NCBI RefSeq assembly: GCF_003369915.1
Contig: NW_022881603.1
Coordinates: forward strand, 11,205,249-11,269,248
Direction: 5' to 3'
Source: Drosophila miranda
Taxonomy: Eukaryota; Arthropoda; Insecta; Diptera; Drosophilidae
DNA length: 64,000 nucleotides
The notes beneath the pieces were generated by a model. It ran no database searches, had not been told where the DNA came from, and saw nothing but the letters and a program-made list of their open reading frames with translations. The translations under genes and the position numbers were made by a program. Shown here piece by piece: positions 36,576 to 47,045 of the stretch (position 1 is its first letter; each line of letters begins with the position of its first letter).

Positions 36576-36819
36576 CTGAGTGGGAGGAGCATGAGTGGAG
36601 TTCGCTGATGGATATATATGCTCTAACTACGATGAGGCGCAAGGCGCAATACGAAGTATCTGTCTACCACAAGGATACGTTTACAATTATGGATACTGGT
36701 GGGGATGCGGGGGATTAGTCAACGACAACCAAAGCAACGACAGAGGAGCGATTGGGTTAGGTGTATCTAAGTATCTCTAGCCTCTATATCTATAACTATA
36801 TCTATCCCTTGGTACTCAC

Positions 36820-36951
36820 TTATCACTGTGCACGGACGAGGTCATGGAGGGGAGCGACATCAGGCTCTGCTTGGGGGCCGTCATGTCGCCGGCGTCCAGC
36901 AGATCCTCGTGGTTGCCGGAGTACTTGTTCCGGTTGATCGTGCGCTTCGTC
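36820..36951 (-). CDS. Zinc-finger gene, exon 4
   Basis: This short exon (132 bp) has a TTATAG acceptor and GTGAGT donor and encodes a conserved-looking segment (TKRTINRNKYSGNHEDLLD). Entry phase 2 agrees with exon 3 only if the latter's second frame is used, which is how the frameshift in exon 3 was recognised. Confidence 0.72.
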
Positions 36952-37105
36952 CTATAATTATTCATTGCGAGTGGAAATTGAAACGGCAAACAGAAAAAAT
37001 AATTGGAATAATAAATTGGTACTGTCTGGGTTTGTGGCAAGTGTGTGACTAGTGTCAAACAAGAATACATATGTCGAAGGACATGTCATCGAAAACCAGG
37101 CTTAC

Positions 37106-37381
37106 TTGAGATTGGGCGGCCTGTATTGCTTCCTGGCGTCCAGCCGTTCCTTTGCTTTCGACGTCTCCTGGGTGTTGGTCAGCTTCGGAGGCCACACCCT
37201 TGATGCGCTTGGCCAGCGAGCGATCGCGGGCTGGTACATGGTTTGGGTCGCCTGCGGGCGATGTTGCAGCACCTCCTGTTCCTGTTGCTGTGCTTCCTGC
37301 TCTACGCACGGAAGCTCGGGCCGTAGAGCGAACCAGCTCGGTTTGGGAGTTGCGACGAATGGGCAGAGGAGAGCCCACACT
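37106..37381 (-). pseudogene. Zinc-finger gene, exon 3 with a frameshift
   Basis: The exon has a TTCAG acceptor and GTAAGC donor. It starts in phase with exon 2 ([19 protein letters not shown]) but must leave in a different frame ([16 protein letters not shown]) to match exon 4. A single missing base near 37188 accounts for the change. The KQYRPP stretch resembles the basic linker that follows the finger in ZC2HC1 proteins. Confidence 0.7.
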
Positions 37382-37473
37382 CTGAATATGCAACAGCATC
37401 CAGAAGAGAAAAAGAGAAAGAGAGAGAGAGAAGGAGTTGAGCGATGGCTCGATTGATTGGCAGATGTACTCAC

Positions 37474-37856
37474 GTCTGTTGGTATTGTGGATCCCGTGCC
37501 TACGGGATCCCGACTCCCAGCGGTGGGGGTGTGAACTCCAGACACCTTCTCAGCATTGGGCAGGCCAAAGTTTTTGGGAAGGACATACGTGGAAAGTGCT
37601 GTGCCCTCGCGGCGCTGGCGCGAGGAATCAAAGGTATTGCGCTTCTTTGAGATCTTCTCGCAGACGACGACATGCTTGCGCAGGGCATTCAAGTTGAAGG
37701 TGCGGCTGCAGCACGGACAGGGCGTCAGATCGCTGGGGTTGATGGCCACTATCTCGGGCACGGGCAGCGGCAGTCCTCGGGTGAGCGGCGGCGAAGAGGG
37801 CTCCTCTTCCTGCCCGCATTCGGGCGCTTCCAACTCGGCCTCCGTGTTGAATGTGG
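37474..37856 (-). CDS. Zinc-finger gene, exon 2: ZC2HC-type zinc finger
   Basis: The exon carries a classic ZC2HC/FAM164 finger: [20 protein letters not shown], followed by the family hallmark [12 protein letters not shown]. This zinc-binding fold occurs in ZC2HC1A-C, whose functions are poorly known. The acceptor at 37857-37858 is preceded by a phase-1 exon, and the donor is GTGAGT at 37468-37473. No in-frame start exists in this exon, so an upstream exon is required; the exon at 46622-47045 fits that phase. I do not recognise the gene by name. Confidence 0.78.
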
Positions 37857-37967
37857 CTGCGTGGTGCGGTTATATGGAAGTAGATAATGTAAGAAATCAA
37901 TTCTGTTTCTGCGAGCACTTTGACAATGTTTTGTATATGCTGTATATTCACAAAATATGTGTATATA

Positions 37968-38162
37968 TGTAAGATATGAATATTAGTTTATAAGATTTGA
38001 ATATTAGTTTAAGATTTACTCATCGATAGTATTATAAGAAATAACAATGTACTCGATATATCGATACTTGTCCTCGACAAGTATCGATATGCCAACACAC
38101 ATTCATTCGAATACGACGATCAAGAAAGAAGAACATATAATAAAACCTATTAAAAGTTTACA
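37968..38162 (+). mobile_element. 5' LTR of element C
   Basis: This 195-bp LTR is only 4 bp shorter than the 3' copy (CCT against CCGTGCT). It contains a near-perfect palindrome at about 38057-38091 in which two TATCGATA octamers, the consensus of the DREF-binding DRE element, flank a GTCCTCGAC centre. AATAAA for polyadenylation is near 38141. Confidence 0.85.
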
Positions 38163-38215
38163 TATCAGGTGTGGGGTTTGCCCAAAAAAAAAAAAAAAAA
38201 AAAAAAAACTCTGCG
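38163..38215 (+). other. Very short leader of element C with an A25 tract
   Basis: Only 53 bp lie between the LTR and the gag ATG. They include a run of about 25 A at 38184-38208. No TGG-initial primer-binding site follows the LTR (the sequence is TATCAGGTGTGGGG), so the leader is probably partly deleted. Confidence 0.6.
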
Positions 38216-39469
38216 ATGAACAATGCAGACATAAGAGCGAAAACCAAAAGTGAACTTAGCGACATCTTGCGTAGGCAAAACGTATATTTTGATCAAGATG
38301 CCAACATACACCAATTACGTACAGCAGTGAAAAAAATCATGGAAGACACGCATGAGCTAGGAAATACGGCGCCAAGCGTAGACGAGACTATGCAGGCAGA
38401 CATTTTTGCAGTCCCGGTTGAGCGCGAGATAGATAGAGACAACCGTAGTGCACAACACGCAGTAAAAGCGGCGCCAGAAGAATATGGTGAAAATGTGCAG
38501 AAGGCTCGAGAAGCATTCATGCCGCGACAAGACAACGCTTGTTCGAAATTGACCATGCGATCAGATGATTACGAAGAAGAATCGCGCCGTTTGCAGCAGT
38601 TGGAACAATTGTACGTTTCTCGCAAGCGCTTAGCTGATCTCAAATTAAGCATATTGAAAACGGAGAAAGAGGATATGGAGTTGGAAACGCCGAGAGATTG
38701 CATCGACTTGACACACATTGAGGCTTTGATGCGTCGATTTTCTGGAGATGACGACCAGGCTGTAACCAGTTGGATAAGTAACTTTGAGGACATTATGAAT
38801 TTCCATGGTGTATCCGAGTCCAAATGCTGGATATTAGCGAAGCGGCTGCTAGGCGGATCGGCGAAGGCGTACATCGACCATGTGGCGCCTTTGACTTGGC
38901 AATTGATGCGAGCAGAATTGCTCAACGTCTTTGAGCAGAAAGTGACAGCGTGGGACATTGGGAAGCGACTGGAGGCACGGAAAATTGCAAATAATGAAAG
39001 CGCATTGCAAGCAGACATGGCCACGAGCGATGTGGTCAAATTCATCGTAGAGGGACTGCAGGACAAGACAAGCATGGCAGCATCCATGCTATATTGCAGC
39101 ACACTCAACGAGTTGCGTGACAAGATGGGCACCTATGATAAGGTCAGAAGAGCTCCTGGCGTCGTAGCAATTCGTAGCGAAGGTATGACAAAGGGAAAAC
39201 TAAATGTGAGTATGGCAGTTGGGCAGCGGCAAGGTGGTGGCGCAATGCGTTGCTACAACTGTCGGCAATTTGGGCACGTTGTGAAGGAATGCAGTCAGCC
39301 AAAGAGACCGGATGGGGCATGTTTTAACTGTTGGAGTACCAGCCACCTATACTCGCAGTGCCCGAAACGAAAGATGACCACTAGGGGGGTAGCTGCAGTT
39401 CAAGATGAGGAGCGACCAGGAGAAAAAAACAACGACGATTTAGCGGCTGTCCAGTTAATCACTTTATGA
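38216..39469 (+). CDS. Element C Gag
   Basis: This is an intact 417-codon gag starting MNNADIRAKTKSEL. An early helical region precedes a capsid-like core (RFSGDDDQAVTSWISNFED, typical of gypsy gag). Two zinc knuckles CX2CX4HX4C follow, CYNCRQFGHVVKEC and CFNCWSTSHLYSQC. It ends in TGA followed by C, and the protease continues in the same frame after this stop. Confidence 0.87.
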   Translation: MNNADIRAKTKSELSDILRRQNVYFDQDANIHQLRTAVKKIMEDTHELGNTAPSVDETMQADIFAVPVEREIDRDNRSAQHAVKAAPEEYGENVQKAREAFMPRQDNACSKLTMRSDDYEEESRRLQQLEQLYVSRKRLADLKLSILKTEKEDMELETPRDCIDLTHIEALMRRFSGDDDQAVTSWISNFEDIMNFHGVSESKCWILAKRLLGGSAKAYIDHVAPLTWQLMRAELLNVFEQKVTAWDIGKRLEARKIANNESALQADMATSDVVKFIVEGLQDKTSMAASMLYCSTLNELRDKMGTYDKVRRAPGVVAIRSEGMTKGKLNVSMAVGQRQGGGAMRCYNCRQFGHVVKECSQPKRPDGACFNCWSTSHLYSQCPKRKMTTRGVAAVQDEERPGEKNNDDLAAVQLITL

Positions 39470-41806
39470 CTTCCGTTTGGTGAACAAAGAGGCGTCAGTA
39501 TTTTTAGTGTATTTGATACAGGTAGCCCTGTAAGTTTTATTCATAAGTCTTTGATACCGAAGTCGGCTATAGTTGAAGCCTATAATGAAGTTAGGAAATA
39601 CTATGGACTAGGAGGACAACCAATTCCCATATGGGGAAAATTTAAGTGCCATATTGAATTTTGCACAAAGAAATATATCGTTTTATTAAACATCGTAGAT
39701 GATAACATGCTGCCTTTGCCGTATTGTTGGGACGCGATGCCCTTAAAGTTATTGAAGTAAAATTAGTTCATAAGAAAAATATCAATGCGAAGCAACACGC
39801 ACCATTAAGTTCGTTAAAGCAAAAAGCTATTAGTTTAACCTGCGCGTCTTTATTCACCGAAGGTAAAAATAATATTAACATAAGACTATATGATAAGTTA
39901 GATGGTAATCAATCAGAAAGAAGCGAGCTAATCAAACGTTCTAATCCATTTAAAAATCAGACACAAGAAAACTCAAGGAATGACAAAATGGCCATCGAGA
40001 ATATGAATCAAGGCGACGAATTCAGTAACTTTTGTGCGTCGGTAGAGATTGATGAAGAGGAACATATTAACGTAGGTTTCGAATTTGGCCCCACTCTTGC
40101 AGAAAAGTGTAGGGAAGTTATTAAGACATACTATTTACACAAAGAATTTGACTTTAAAGCACCACCAAAGTATCAGATGCAGATTCGTGTAACAGAAACA
40201 ACACCATTTCATTGTACTCCGCGTCGTTTATCCTACCATGAGAGAGAGAAAGTAGCTGAAATAGTAGATGATCTGTTAGAAAAGAAAGTAATCCGTCATA
40301 GTGAGTCTCCTTATGCTTCCCCGTTGGTCCTAGTAAAAAAAAAATCAGGAGAACTTCGAATGTGTGTCGATTACCGTGGTCTGAACAAACGAATTGTTAA
40401 AGATAATTTCCCATTGCCCCTTATTGAGGACTGTCTTGAGTTTTTAGAAAACAAGTGCTGTTTTTCCATTATAGATTTGAAAAGTGGGTATCATCAAATA
40501 GGCGTAGAAGAAAAATCAGTTCCGTATTCATCGTTTGTGACACCGCAAGGACAGTATGAGTACTTGAGAATGCCCTTTGGGTTAAAAAATGGATCCGCTA
40601 TTTTTCATAGATTTATTTCGGAGCTCTTGAGAGACTTTATTAGGAACAAAAGCATTGTAGTGTACATGGATGATATATTAGTAGCGACTAAAACAGTTGA
40701 AGAACACATGGATATATTAAAAAGACTATGCATTCGGTTTAGCGAGCAAAATTTAGAGATAAATCTAAAAAAGTGTAGGTTTGTCAATCGAAACATCGAT
40801 TTCCTGGGGTATAAAGTTAATCAAAACGGAATAGTTCCTAGTGATTCCCATATTGAGGCATTGAAAAAATACCCAGTCCCTCAAAATGTAAAAGCACTGC
40901 ACTCATACTTGGGATTCTTTTCGTATTTTGTCATTTGCGACGACAGCTAAGCCCTTGGTGCAGTTGTTAACAGAAGGTGGTCCGTTTCCCATGAATGGAG
41001 AACAGGTGAAGACGTTTAAAACTCTTAAGAATGCGTTGGCAAATCCTCCGGTATTAGCCATTTTTAGCCCAAATAGAGAAACGGAATTACATACAGACGC
41101 AGGTTCATACGGTTATGGCGCAATACTGATGCAAAGACAAGATGATGGGAAGATGCACCCTGTGTCCTATTATTCCGGCAAAACAACAGAAAGAGAATCA
41201 CGTTATCATAGTTTCGAACTAGAGACATTGGCTATAAGGTGGAAGTCTGATGATAGAGAGAACCTTGGTAGTGATTTTAGAGATAACATAGAGAATAGTG
41301 AATATAGGGAAGAGGATGGATGGAAGATTGAAATTAGAGATTTAAGCCAATGTAGAGGAAGCGTTAACGATGTGGTGGGGGGAGTAAAGTACATTAGTAG
41401 TAGGAATTCAGATAAAGAGAAAAAACGTGTTGAGGATACAGTAGAGAGGGACAAGTTAGAGTTTCAGGAGGAAAGATTACTAAAATCATTGATAGTTGGG
41501 GTAGTAGGTGCAACGCCAGAAGATGTTGATTTGATATTGCAAACAGAACAGATGCGAGACAAGGAAGTAGTTAGGATTCGAAAAATGCTAGAGGATGGAA
41601 TTGAAGTAGATTTTGAAATGATAGATGGTATTGTTTACAAGAGGAGTTGTGAAAACAAACTATGTTTCTATGTACCAATGTGTATGGAAGAGCAGTTGAT
41701 AAGGCGGTCACACGAAAAACTAGGACATCTGGCCGCAGAGAAGTGCGTGAGTGACCTTTTGAGGACCTACTGGTTTCCGTCAATGAGAAGTAAAGTGGCA
41801 AGTGTA
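39470..41806 (+). pseudogene. Element C Pol, first part (PR-RT-RNase H remnant-IN zinc finger)
   Basis: Protease (VFDTGSPVSF) reads on from the gag frame after the TGA. A frame change near 39722 leads into RT with MPFGLKNGSAIF and the catalytic YMDDIL. A second change near 40930 leads into RNase H (LHTDAGSYGYGAILMQ). RNase H keeps only its start, up to ETLAIRW. About 90 residues with the remaining catalytic acids are replaced by an acidic linker. The frame ends inside the integrase HHCC finger (SHEKLGHLAAEKC), where the 2.08-kb insertion begins. Confidence 0.84.
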
Positions 41807-43890
41807 TGAGGCTTGTAGCTGAGGGCGTAAACTAAATTGACCGCCAACGGCGTTGTATGGGCAGCCAAAGTCTCGCTGCTACAGGGGGTTTTGGAGTCAG
41901 GGGCTCTTAAACGGTGCTCTGAAAGGTTGGCTCCCTCTGGGGGTGAGTTAACGCTGATGGCAGGTGAAGAGAAAGAGGAGAAAGCGATGACATTCGAACG
42001 TCATCCAGTGGATCCGACCGGTCTCATAGTGGATGGGAGCGTGTCCATCTTCCTTTTGGAATTTGGATGTCGAGCGACCAACATCGCCCCGAACAGGCTC
42101 AGCAAAAATCATTAATGAAAAAGTTCCAAAGTCAAGAAAAGAATATTGTCAAAGCGCGAGTGGTATCCAGCAGCAGCAAAGCAAAAGTCGCGGGACTACG
42201 ATAACTGAAGCTAGGTCGGCCACTGGGGCCAAGATTGACGGGTAAGAGGAACAAAAAGAGGGTTACCACAGATCTTTCGGGGCCGAATACGTTAGACGGT
42301 TCTTTCTCCCTGCACTAGAGTTGGCGCCTAGCAATTTGGGCTGGCGAAGCAGCGGCGCTCCAAGCAGCTGATCCCTCGCAGCACAGAGCGAGGGAGCAGA
42401 GACGCAGAAAAAATTCAGAGAGGCTCGACCTTCGCGGGCAGCCGGATCGACGTCGGTGAGGCGGCGGCCACAAAGCGGGACGGTCGATAATCCGCGATAG
42501 CGGAAAGTTCAGCACCGGCGAAATACGAACGGAGAAAAAGGAAATAGCGCAAATCCTACCTAAACGTGCCGTATGGCAAATACAGTTAATAAGGCCCAAT
42601 TAAGATCCGCAGCACATAGGGAAGGAAAGAGTTAGTGTGTTGTTGGAGTTCAATACTCAGAGCTGCAAGGGTAATGCCCCAAAAAAATAAAGAGGGCGAG
42701 CGGAGCCAAAGGTGATGCGCGCATAGGCAGAGAGTGAAAGCGGGGGAGAGAGAGAACACGCAAGCAGCAAAGGCAGAGCCCAATAGGAGAGCGAGCGAGC
42801 TATAAAAACGCTCGCCAGCAACGGAGCCGAAGGGGGCTGGCGATAAGGCGAGAGAAGTAACATAAGTTAACATAAGAGTAAGCAGAATAGTACCGAGCAG
42901 CAGAACAGCTATTTAAGTTTAGATACATATACATAAAAAAGAAATGCAGAAATGAAGAACAGCAGTGAGGGAGCATAGAGTAGGAAAAGAAGGGCAAGAG
43001 GAAGAGTGAATATGAAACTAAAACAAATCCATAAATAGATAACCTTCCATGCACAGATCAAAACAAAAAAAAATAACAAGAACCAATATGTTTATAACCG
43101 AAATGCAATAATAATACACCCGAACCCAAAATATCATATTAACCACAGTTTTGCAGCAACCATCAGAAAGCGCTTTCGACGGTGGATCCGCAGTAAAAGT
43201 GAGTTTATTTACTAGGTATTTGATTACAATCATTTGGGCATGGAAGAAATTGTCTATGGGTGTTCCGACCAAATTGCCTCACCGTTTCGTAGCCCGTAAG
43301 AGTCAACATTTATATTCTATCTTTAAATTTTAATCTTTACCATTGCACATTTATTCAAATACTAGTTTATAAGTTTACCTGATCCTAGTTCAAGGGAACC
43401 AGGCTCAGGTAGCCTATGGGAGGGAACATATACCCCGTATTTTTATGTATAATTTAGTTCCAATAAATATCATTATAATGTTTAACTAAACCCTTCTTAT
43501 GATCTCCCCTTCCAAGCCCCTGTAGCGCGTGTCGGCACACCAAGGGGTCATGGCCGACAGATAGATGTATGGAATGGCATGACCAAGGTAGGGTGGGCAA
43601 GGGGTCCTCGAAACAGCTGAGGATCGTCCGTCTGTCTTTTAGGTAATCGTCCGTGTTATGTGGTAATTTGTAGTGAACTCTGCCCGGTGAGGTGTATGGC
43701 TTGTTTTTTTCTTGCACGTTAAATTTAAAATAAAGAAAGTAAAGGGCCTCGGACTATGACAATAAAACAACTCCACCCCTTGCTGACGAGCCAGCAGCCG
43801 GAAACAATACGTGCCGGTCATAGCCGAGTAATACCATCTCGCCCAAGTACTCGTTACCCATTACACAAGGTTCATCAGAAACTGTCTACC
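41807..43890. mobile_element. 2.08-kb insertion in element C, probable solo LTR
   Basis: GTGTA occurs at 41802-41806 and again at 43891-43895, and removing one copy plus the insert restores the integrase frame across the site. That marks a transposon insertion with a 5-bp target duplication. The insert starts TGAGGC but ends CTACC, not the usual CA. It has no coding frame of note, one TATAAAA box (42801-42807) and AATAAA signals near 43463 and 43762. A promoter plus poly(A) signals in 2 kb of non-coding DNA suggest a solo LTR of a long-LTR family. The TGAGG start recalls the bases before LTR-A, but no wider match is obvious. Confidence 0.65.
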
Positions 43891-43895
43891 GTGTA

Positions 43896-44832
43896 TACTA
43901 CACTCGATGCCTAAAACAATCCATAACAGAACGCTCCATAGTATCCCAAAGTCGTGTGTTCCTTTTCATACCCTACATGTTGATCATTTGGGTCCGTTGC
44001 CGAGTATTAGATCTAAGCAAAAACACCTCCTTGTGGTAATAGATGCATTCACTAAGTTTGTCAAATTGTTCCCGGTTAATAGTACCAGCACGCGGGAAGC
44101 GAAGGATGCCTTAAGTAAATATTTTGATTTCTATAGTCGCCCTACTAGGATAATATCAGATCGTGGGCCCTGTTTCACCTCGTTAGAGTTCTCTAGTTTT
44201 CTGCAGGAGAGAGGGATAGAGCACATTAAGGTAGCTACAGGTGCACCGCAGGCGAATGGCCAAGTGGAGCAGGTGAATCGTGTTCTTACTCCTATGTTAG
44301 GAAAACTGTCAGAGCCCCTTGAGCAAGCCGATTGGTATAGGTTGATGAGCAAGGTAGAGCACGCCATTAATAACTCCGTTAACAGCAGTACGAAAAAGAC
44401 ACCTAGCACATTGTTATTTGGAATACCCCAGAAAGGCCCCGTTGTAGATGAATTAACCGAATACCTAGAGGAGAAGTTAGCGTCAGAACTTAGAGAGTTT
44501 CACCTCTCACTCTAGCAAGTGAGAACATACGGTTGTCGCAGAAAAGAAATGAGAAGATGTATGCCCATAAACATAGAGCCCCATTAAAGTATGAACCTGG
44601 TGACTATGTAGCAGTCCGGCATGTGGACACAACACCGGGGATCAATAAGAAGTTCGCACCAAAGTATCGAGGACCGTACAGGATCAATAGAGTATTGGAT
44701 AATGATCGTTATGAGGTTGTCGACATTGAGGACTGTCAGTTGACGCAAATGCCATTCCGAAGTATACTAGAACCAGCAAGGCTTAAACCCTGGGTAGAGT
44801 GTAAGGATAAAACCATGGTCTCATGTTGTTAA
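43896..44832 (+). pseudogene. Element C integrase core and C-terminus, frameshifted
   Basis: After the insertion the HHCC finger ends at CLK, and a one-base shift leads into the catalytic core: HVDHLGPL for the first aspartate, SDRGPCFTS for the second and ANGQVEQVNR for the glutamate. A further shift at about 44515 leads to the C-terminal GPY/F domain (YRGPYRINRVL) ending at 44832. This last part is also present at 51241 and 62546 because it falls inside the tandem unit. Confidence 0.84.
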
Positions 44833-44938
44833 TCGATGAAATAGTATGTTAAGTAAGACAATACCGAATAAGAAATGTTTAACCAACTTTATGCCTTAGT
44901 GTGTAGATCGTGGGCGATCTGTATTCAGGTTGCCCGAA

Positions 44939-45137
44939 TGTAAGATATGAATATTAGTTTATAAGATTTGAATATTAGTTTAAGATTTACTCATCGATAG
45001 TATTATAAGAAATAACAATGTACTCGATATATCGATACTTGTCCTCGACAAGTATCGATATGCCAACACACATTCATTCGAATACGACGATCAAGAAAGA
45101 AGAACATATAATAAAACCGTGCTATTAAAAGTTTACA
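44939..45137 (+). mobile_element. 3' LTR of element C
   Basis: This 199-bp LTR begins TGTAAGATATG and ends TTTACA, followed by TATA target duplication. It has the same DRE-containing palindrome as the 5' LTR. Confidence 0.87.
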
Positions 45138-46621
45138 TATATGTAAATATATGTATGTATATTTTCGCGGTTGCAAGCCAATATTTCGATTTCGATTTTC
45201 AAATCATGGAGCTATCAGTGATCGATAACTAAGCAGTGTTTACACCATTATTTAGTTTTAATTGTGAAAAAATCTTTCTCGGTTGTGTGTGGGCATTAAA
45301 AACTAATAATTAACATCACATTATGGGGTAAGCAAAAAAGACCATCAATGATGGCAGCTACTGCCAGACAGCGGCAATCCAATTACAATGCGAGGCCAGC
45401 GGAGCACCCACGACTGGCTGCCAGCAAAGATTACATCAATCAACGGCACGCATGAGACAAGGGGAGCAGAAATTTCCGCAACATCTTGGGAGTCCTCCCT
45501 CCTCCCCCTTCGCGGGGACAGATTCTCTCGTTTCAATTGAAATCAATGCAAAGTTTTATGTTACGCATTCTTTTCCCAAACCAGCAAAGAGCCGTTGCAC
45601 ACGACTGCTCTGGCCCGTGTCGGTGCTAATGACGCCCGCAGAATGCAACAGAATCAAATCCACTGCTGCATTATATGAATCCACTCTTCCCACTTGAGAT
45701 CTATAATAATAACAGCATCCATGACTGCATGGAGAGAATAGAGAATGGATGGCAATGATTCGGCCAAGTGATTTCAGATGGTCAAGAGTTTACTAGATCA
45801 AAAGTTTAAAGCCCTACAACTGAGTGATGAATGCAATTTTCAATAGACTATATATGTGTCTGTTCCTTCTTTCATAATCACACGATTCCCTATCCACATC
45901 CATTCCATCTAATAGTCCGCGTCTAGTCGGTTCCAAGCATTTTCCATAGTCTTTCATGGGTCTTTTCGTTGCAGCTGTTGTCGGTCCGCTGTTGGGCAAG
46001 ATCTATAAGCCACTTAAGACATCAGGCCCATAAATGTGTTGTTTTCTGATGTGCAATAAGGTAAAGCATAATACAAACGGTTTTCTCATTCCAGTTCTTG
46101 GCCACACTTTGAACTTCCAACTGTTTGACACTTGGCGATGCTTCCCATGAACCAAAACATTGGGAACCTAATGAAAGGGCCCCTTCCTCTCTTAGTTCTC
46201 AGTAAATCATTCAGATTTTCAATTTCGCTTTCATTACGAGTATTTGGTCAAACGGGAGGTGACATCATTCGGAATTGATAAGAATACGAGTACTAGAAGG
46301 AGTCAACATTTTCCCCCCCACTTAGCTTGGTCACTTGGTCAATTTTGTAGAAACTAAAACGGTTCATTTAGCATTTGTGTATTAGTTGATAATTTGCATT
46401 GATAATTACTTGGCTTAATTGCTGGGGCTGTTGCTGTTTCTGATGGTTTGGCATGCAAATGATTGTTAGTTGGTTGGTTAGTAGACAACACGTCGATCTT
46501 ATTGACAACAATCAGAATGCGTTGCAGTTGATTGTTATTGTTAGTTGCTGCCGCCGTTGTTGTTGCAGGTTCAGTGGGCGTTGCTGCGCCCACATGGGTC
46601 CTGGAGGTGTGTCCGACTCAC
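45138..46621. other. Host non-coding DNA, unit copy 1 (inferred intron 1)
   Basis: This is unique-looking sequence between the C element and the coding exon. By my gene model it is part of intron 1 of the zinc-finger gene. I see no gene, RNA or transposon here. Short frames of 60-80 codons recur in the other copies only because the DNA is repeated. Confidence 0.55.
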
Positions 46622-47045
46622 TTGACTTGGCATTGGGCAGATTTTTCTTGCCTTTATTGCTGCTGCTGCTGCTGCCGTTGCTGTTGCGTTTGAGGGAAAA
46701 CGTATTGCGGACGCGCGAAAATGTGGACAGCTGTTGCTGCTGATGCTGCTGTTGCTGTTGCGGCAGTGATTGTTGCGCCTCAATAAGCTGCAACGAGTTG
46801 TAAGAACTCTTCAGCGGCTGCTGTTCAAATACGTTAATGCTGCCATTTCCACAGCCATTTCCATTTTCGTTTTCGTTTTCCCTTTGATTGCAGAAATTCA
46901 GTTGAGCTTTTTCGCTGACCAGCAAATCGTTGAGTTGCTGGTACTCCTCGTAGATGCCCCTACTGTGCCGCTTATTGATTTTGGCCAGTGGCTGAGGCTT
47001 CTGCGACTTTGATTTAAAGATCTTGTTCCACATTTTCTTGCTCAT
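46622..47045 (-). CDS. Putative first coding exon of the zinc-finger gene, copy 1
   Basis: The ATG at 47045 opens a basic N-terminus (MSKKMWNKIFKSKSQKPQP). A stretch with EEYQQLNDLL follows, then an opa-type glutamine run (QQQQQHQQQQ) and a serine run. The frame meets a strong GTGAGT donor at 46616-46621 after 424 coding bases, ending in phase 1. Exon 2 of the ZC2HC gene at 37856 needs exactly an incoming phase 1, lies downstream on the same strand and has no start of its own, so I infer they are spliced. If read unspliced, the frame continues to 46512. Other possible identities cannot be excluded. Confidence 0.6.

Larger units (their letters stand above)
37968..45137 (+). mobile_element. Ty3/gypsy element C (micropia/mdg3-like), degenerate, nested insertion
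   Basis: The element has ~195-199-bp LTRs at each end that begin TGTAAG and end TTACA, flanked on both sides by TATA, a 4-bp target duplication. It contains gag, PR, RT, a truncated RNase H and IN in gypsy order, with no env. Pol has several frameshifts and is split by a 2.08-kb insertion at 41807-43890. It lies in the inferred intron 1 of the zinc-finger gene, in the opposite orientation. Its 3' part is the left end of the 6.7-kb tandem unit. Confidence 0.85.

Noticed and set aside
45345..45697. Small frames repeated three times (45345, 56589, 63322 and neighbours)
   Set aside because: Shadow frames of duplicated non-coding DNA on both strands.
46453..46743. Plus-strand C-rich/L-rich frame opposite the putative exon 1
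   Set aside because: It is the antisense translation of the glutamine and serine repeats of the - strand exon.
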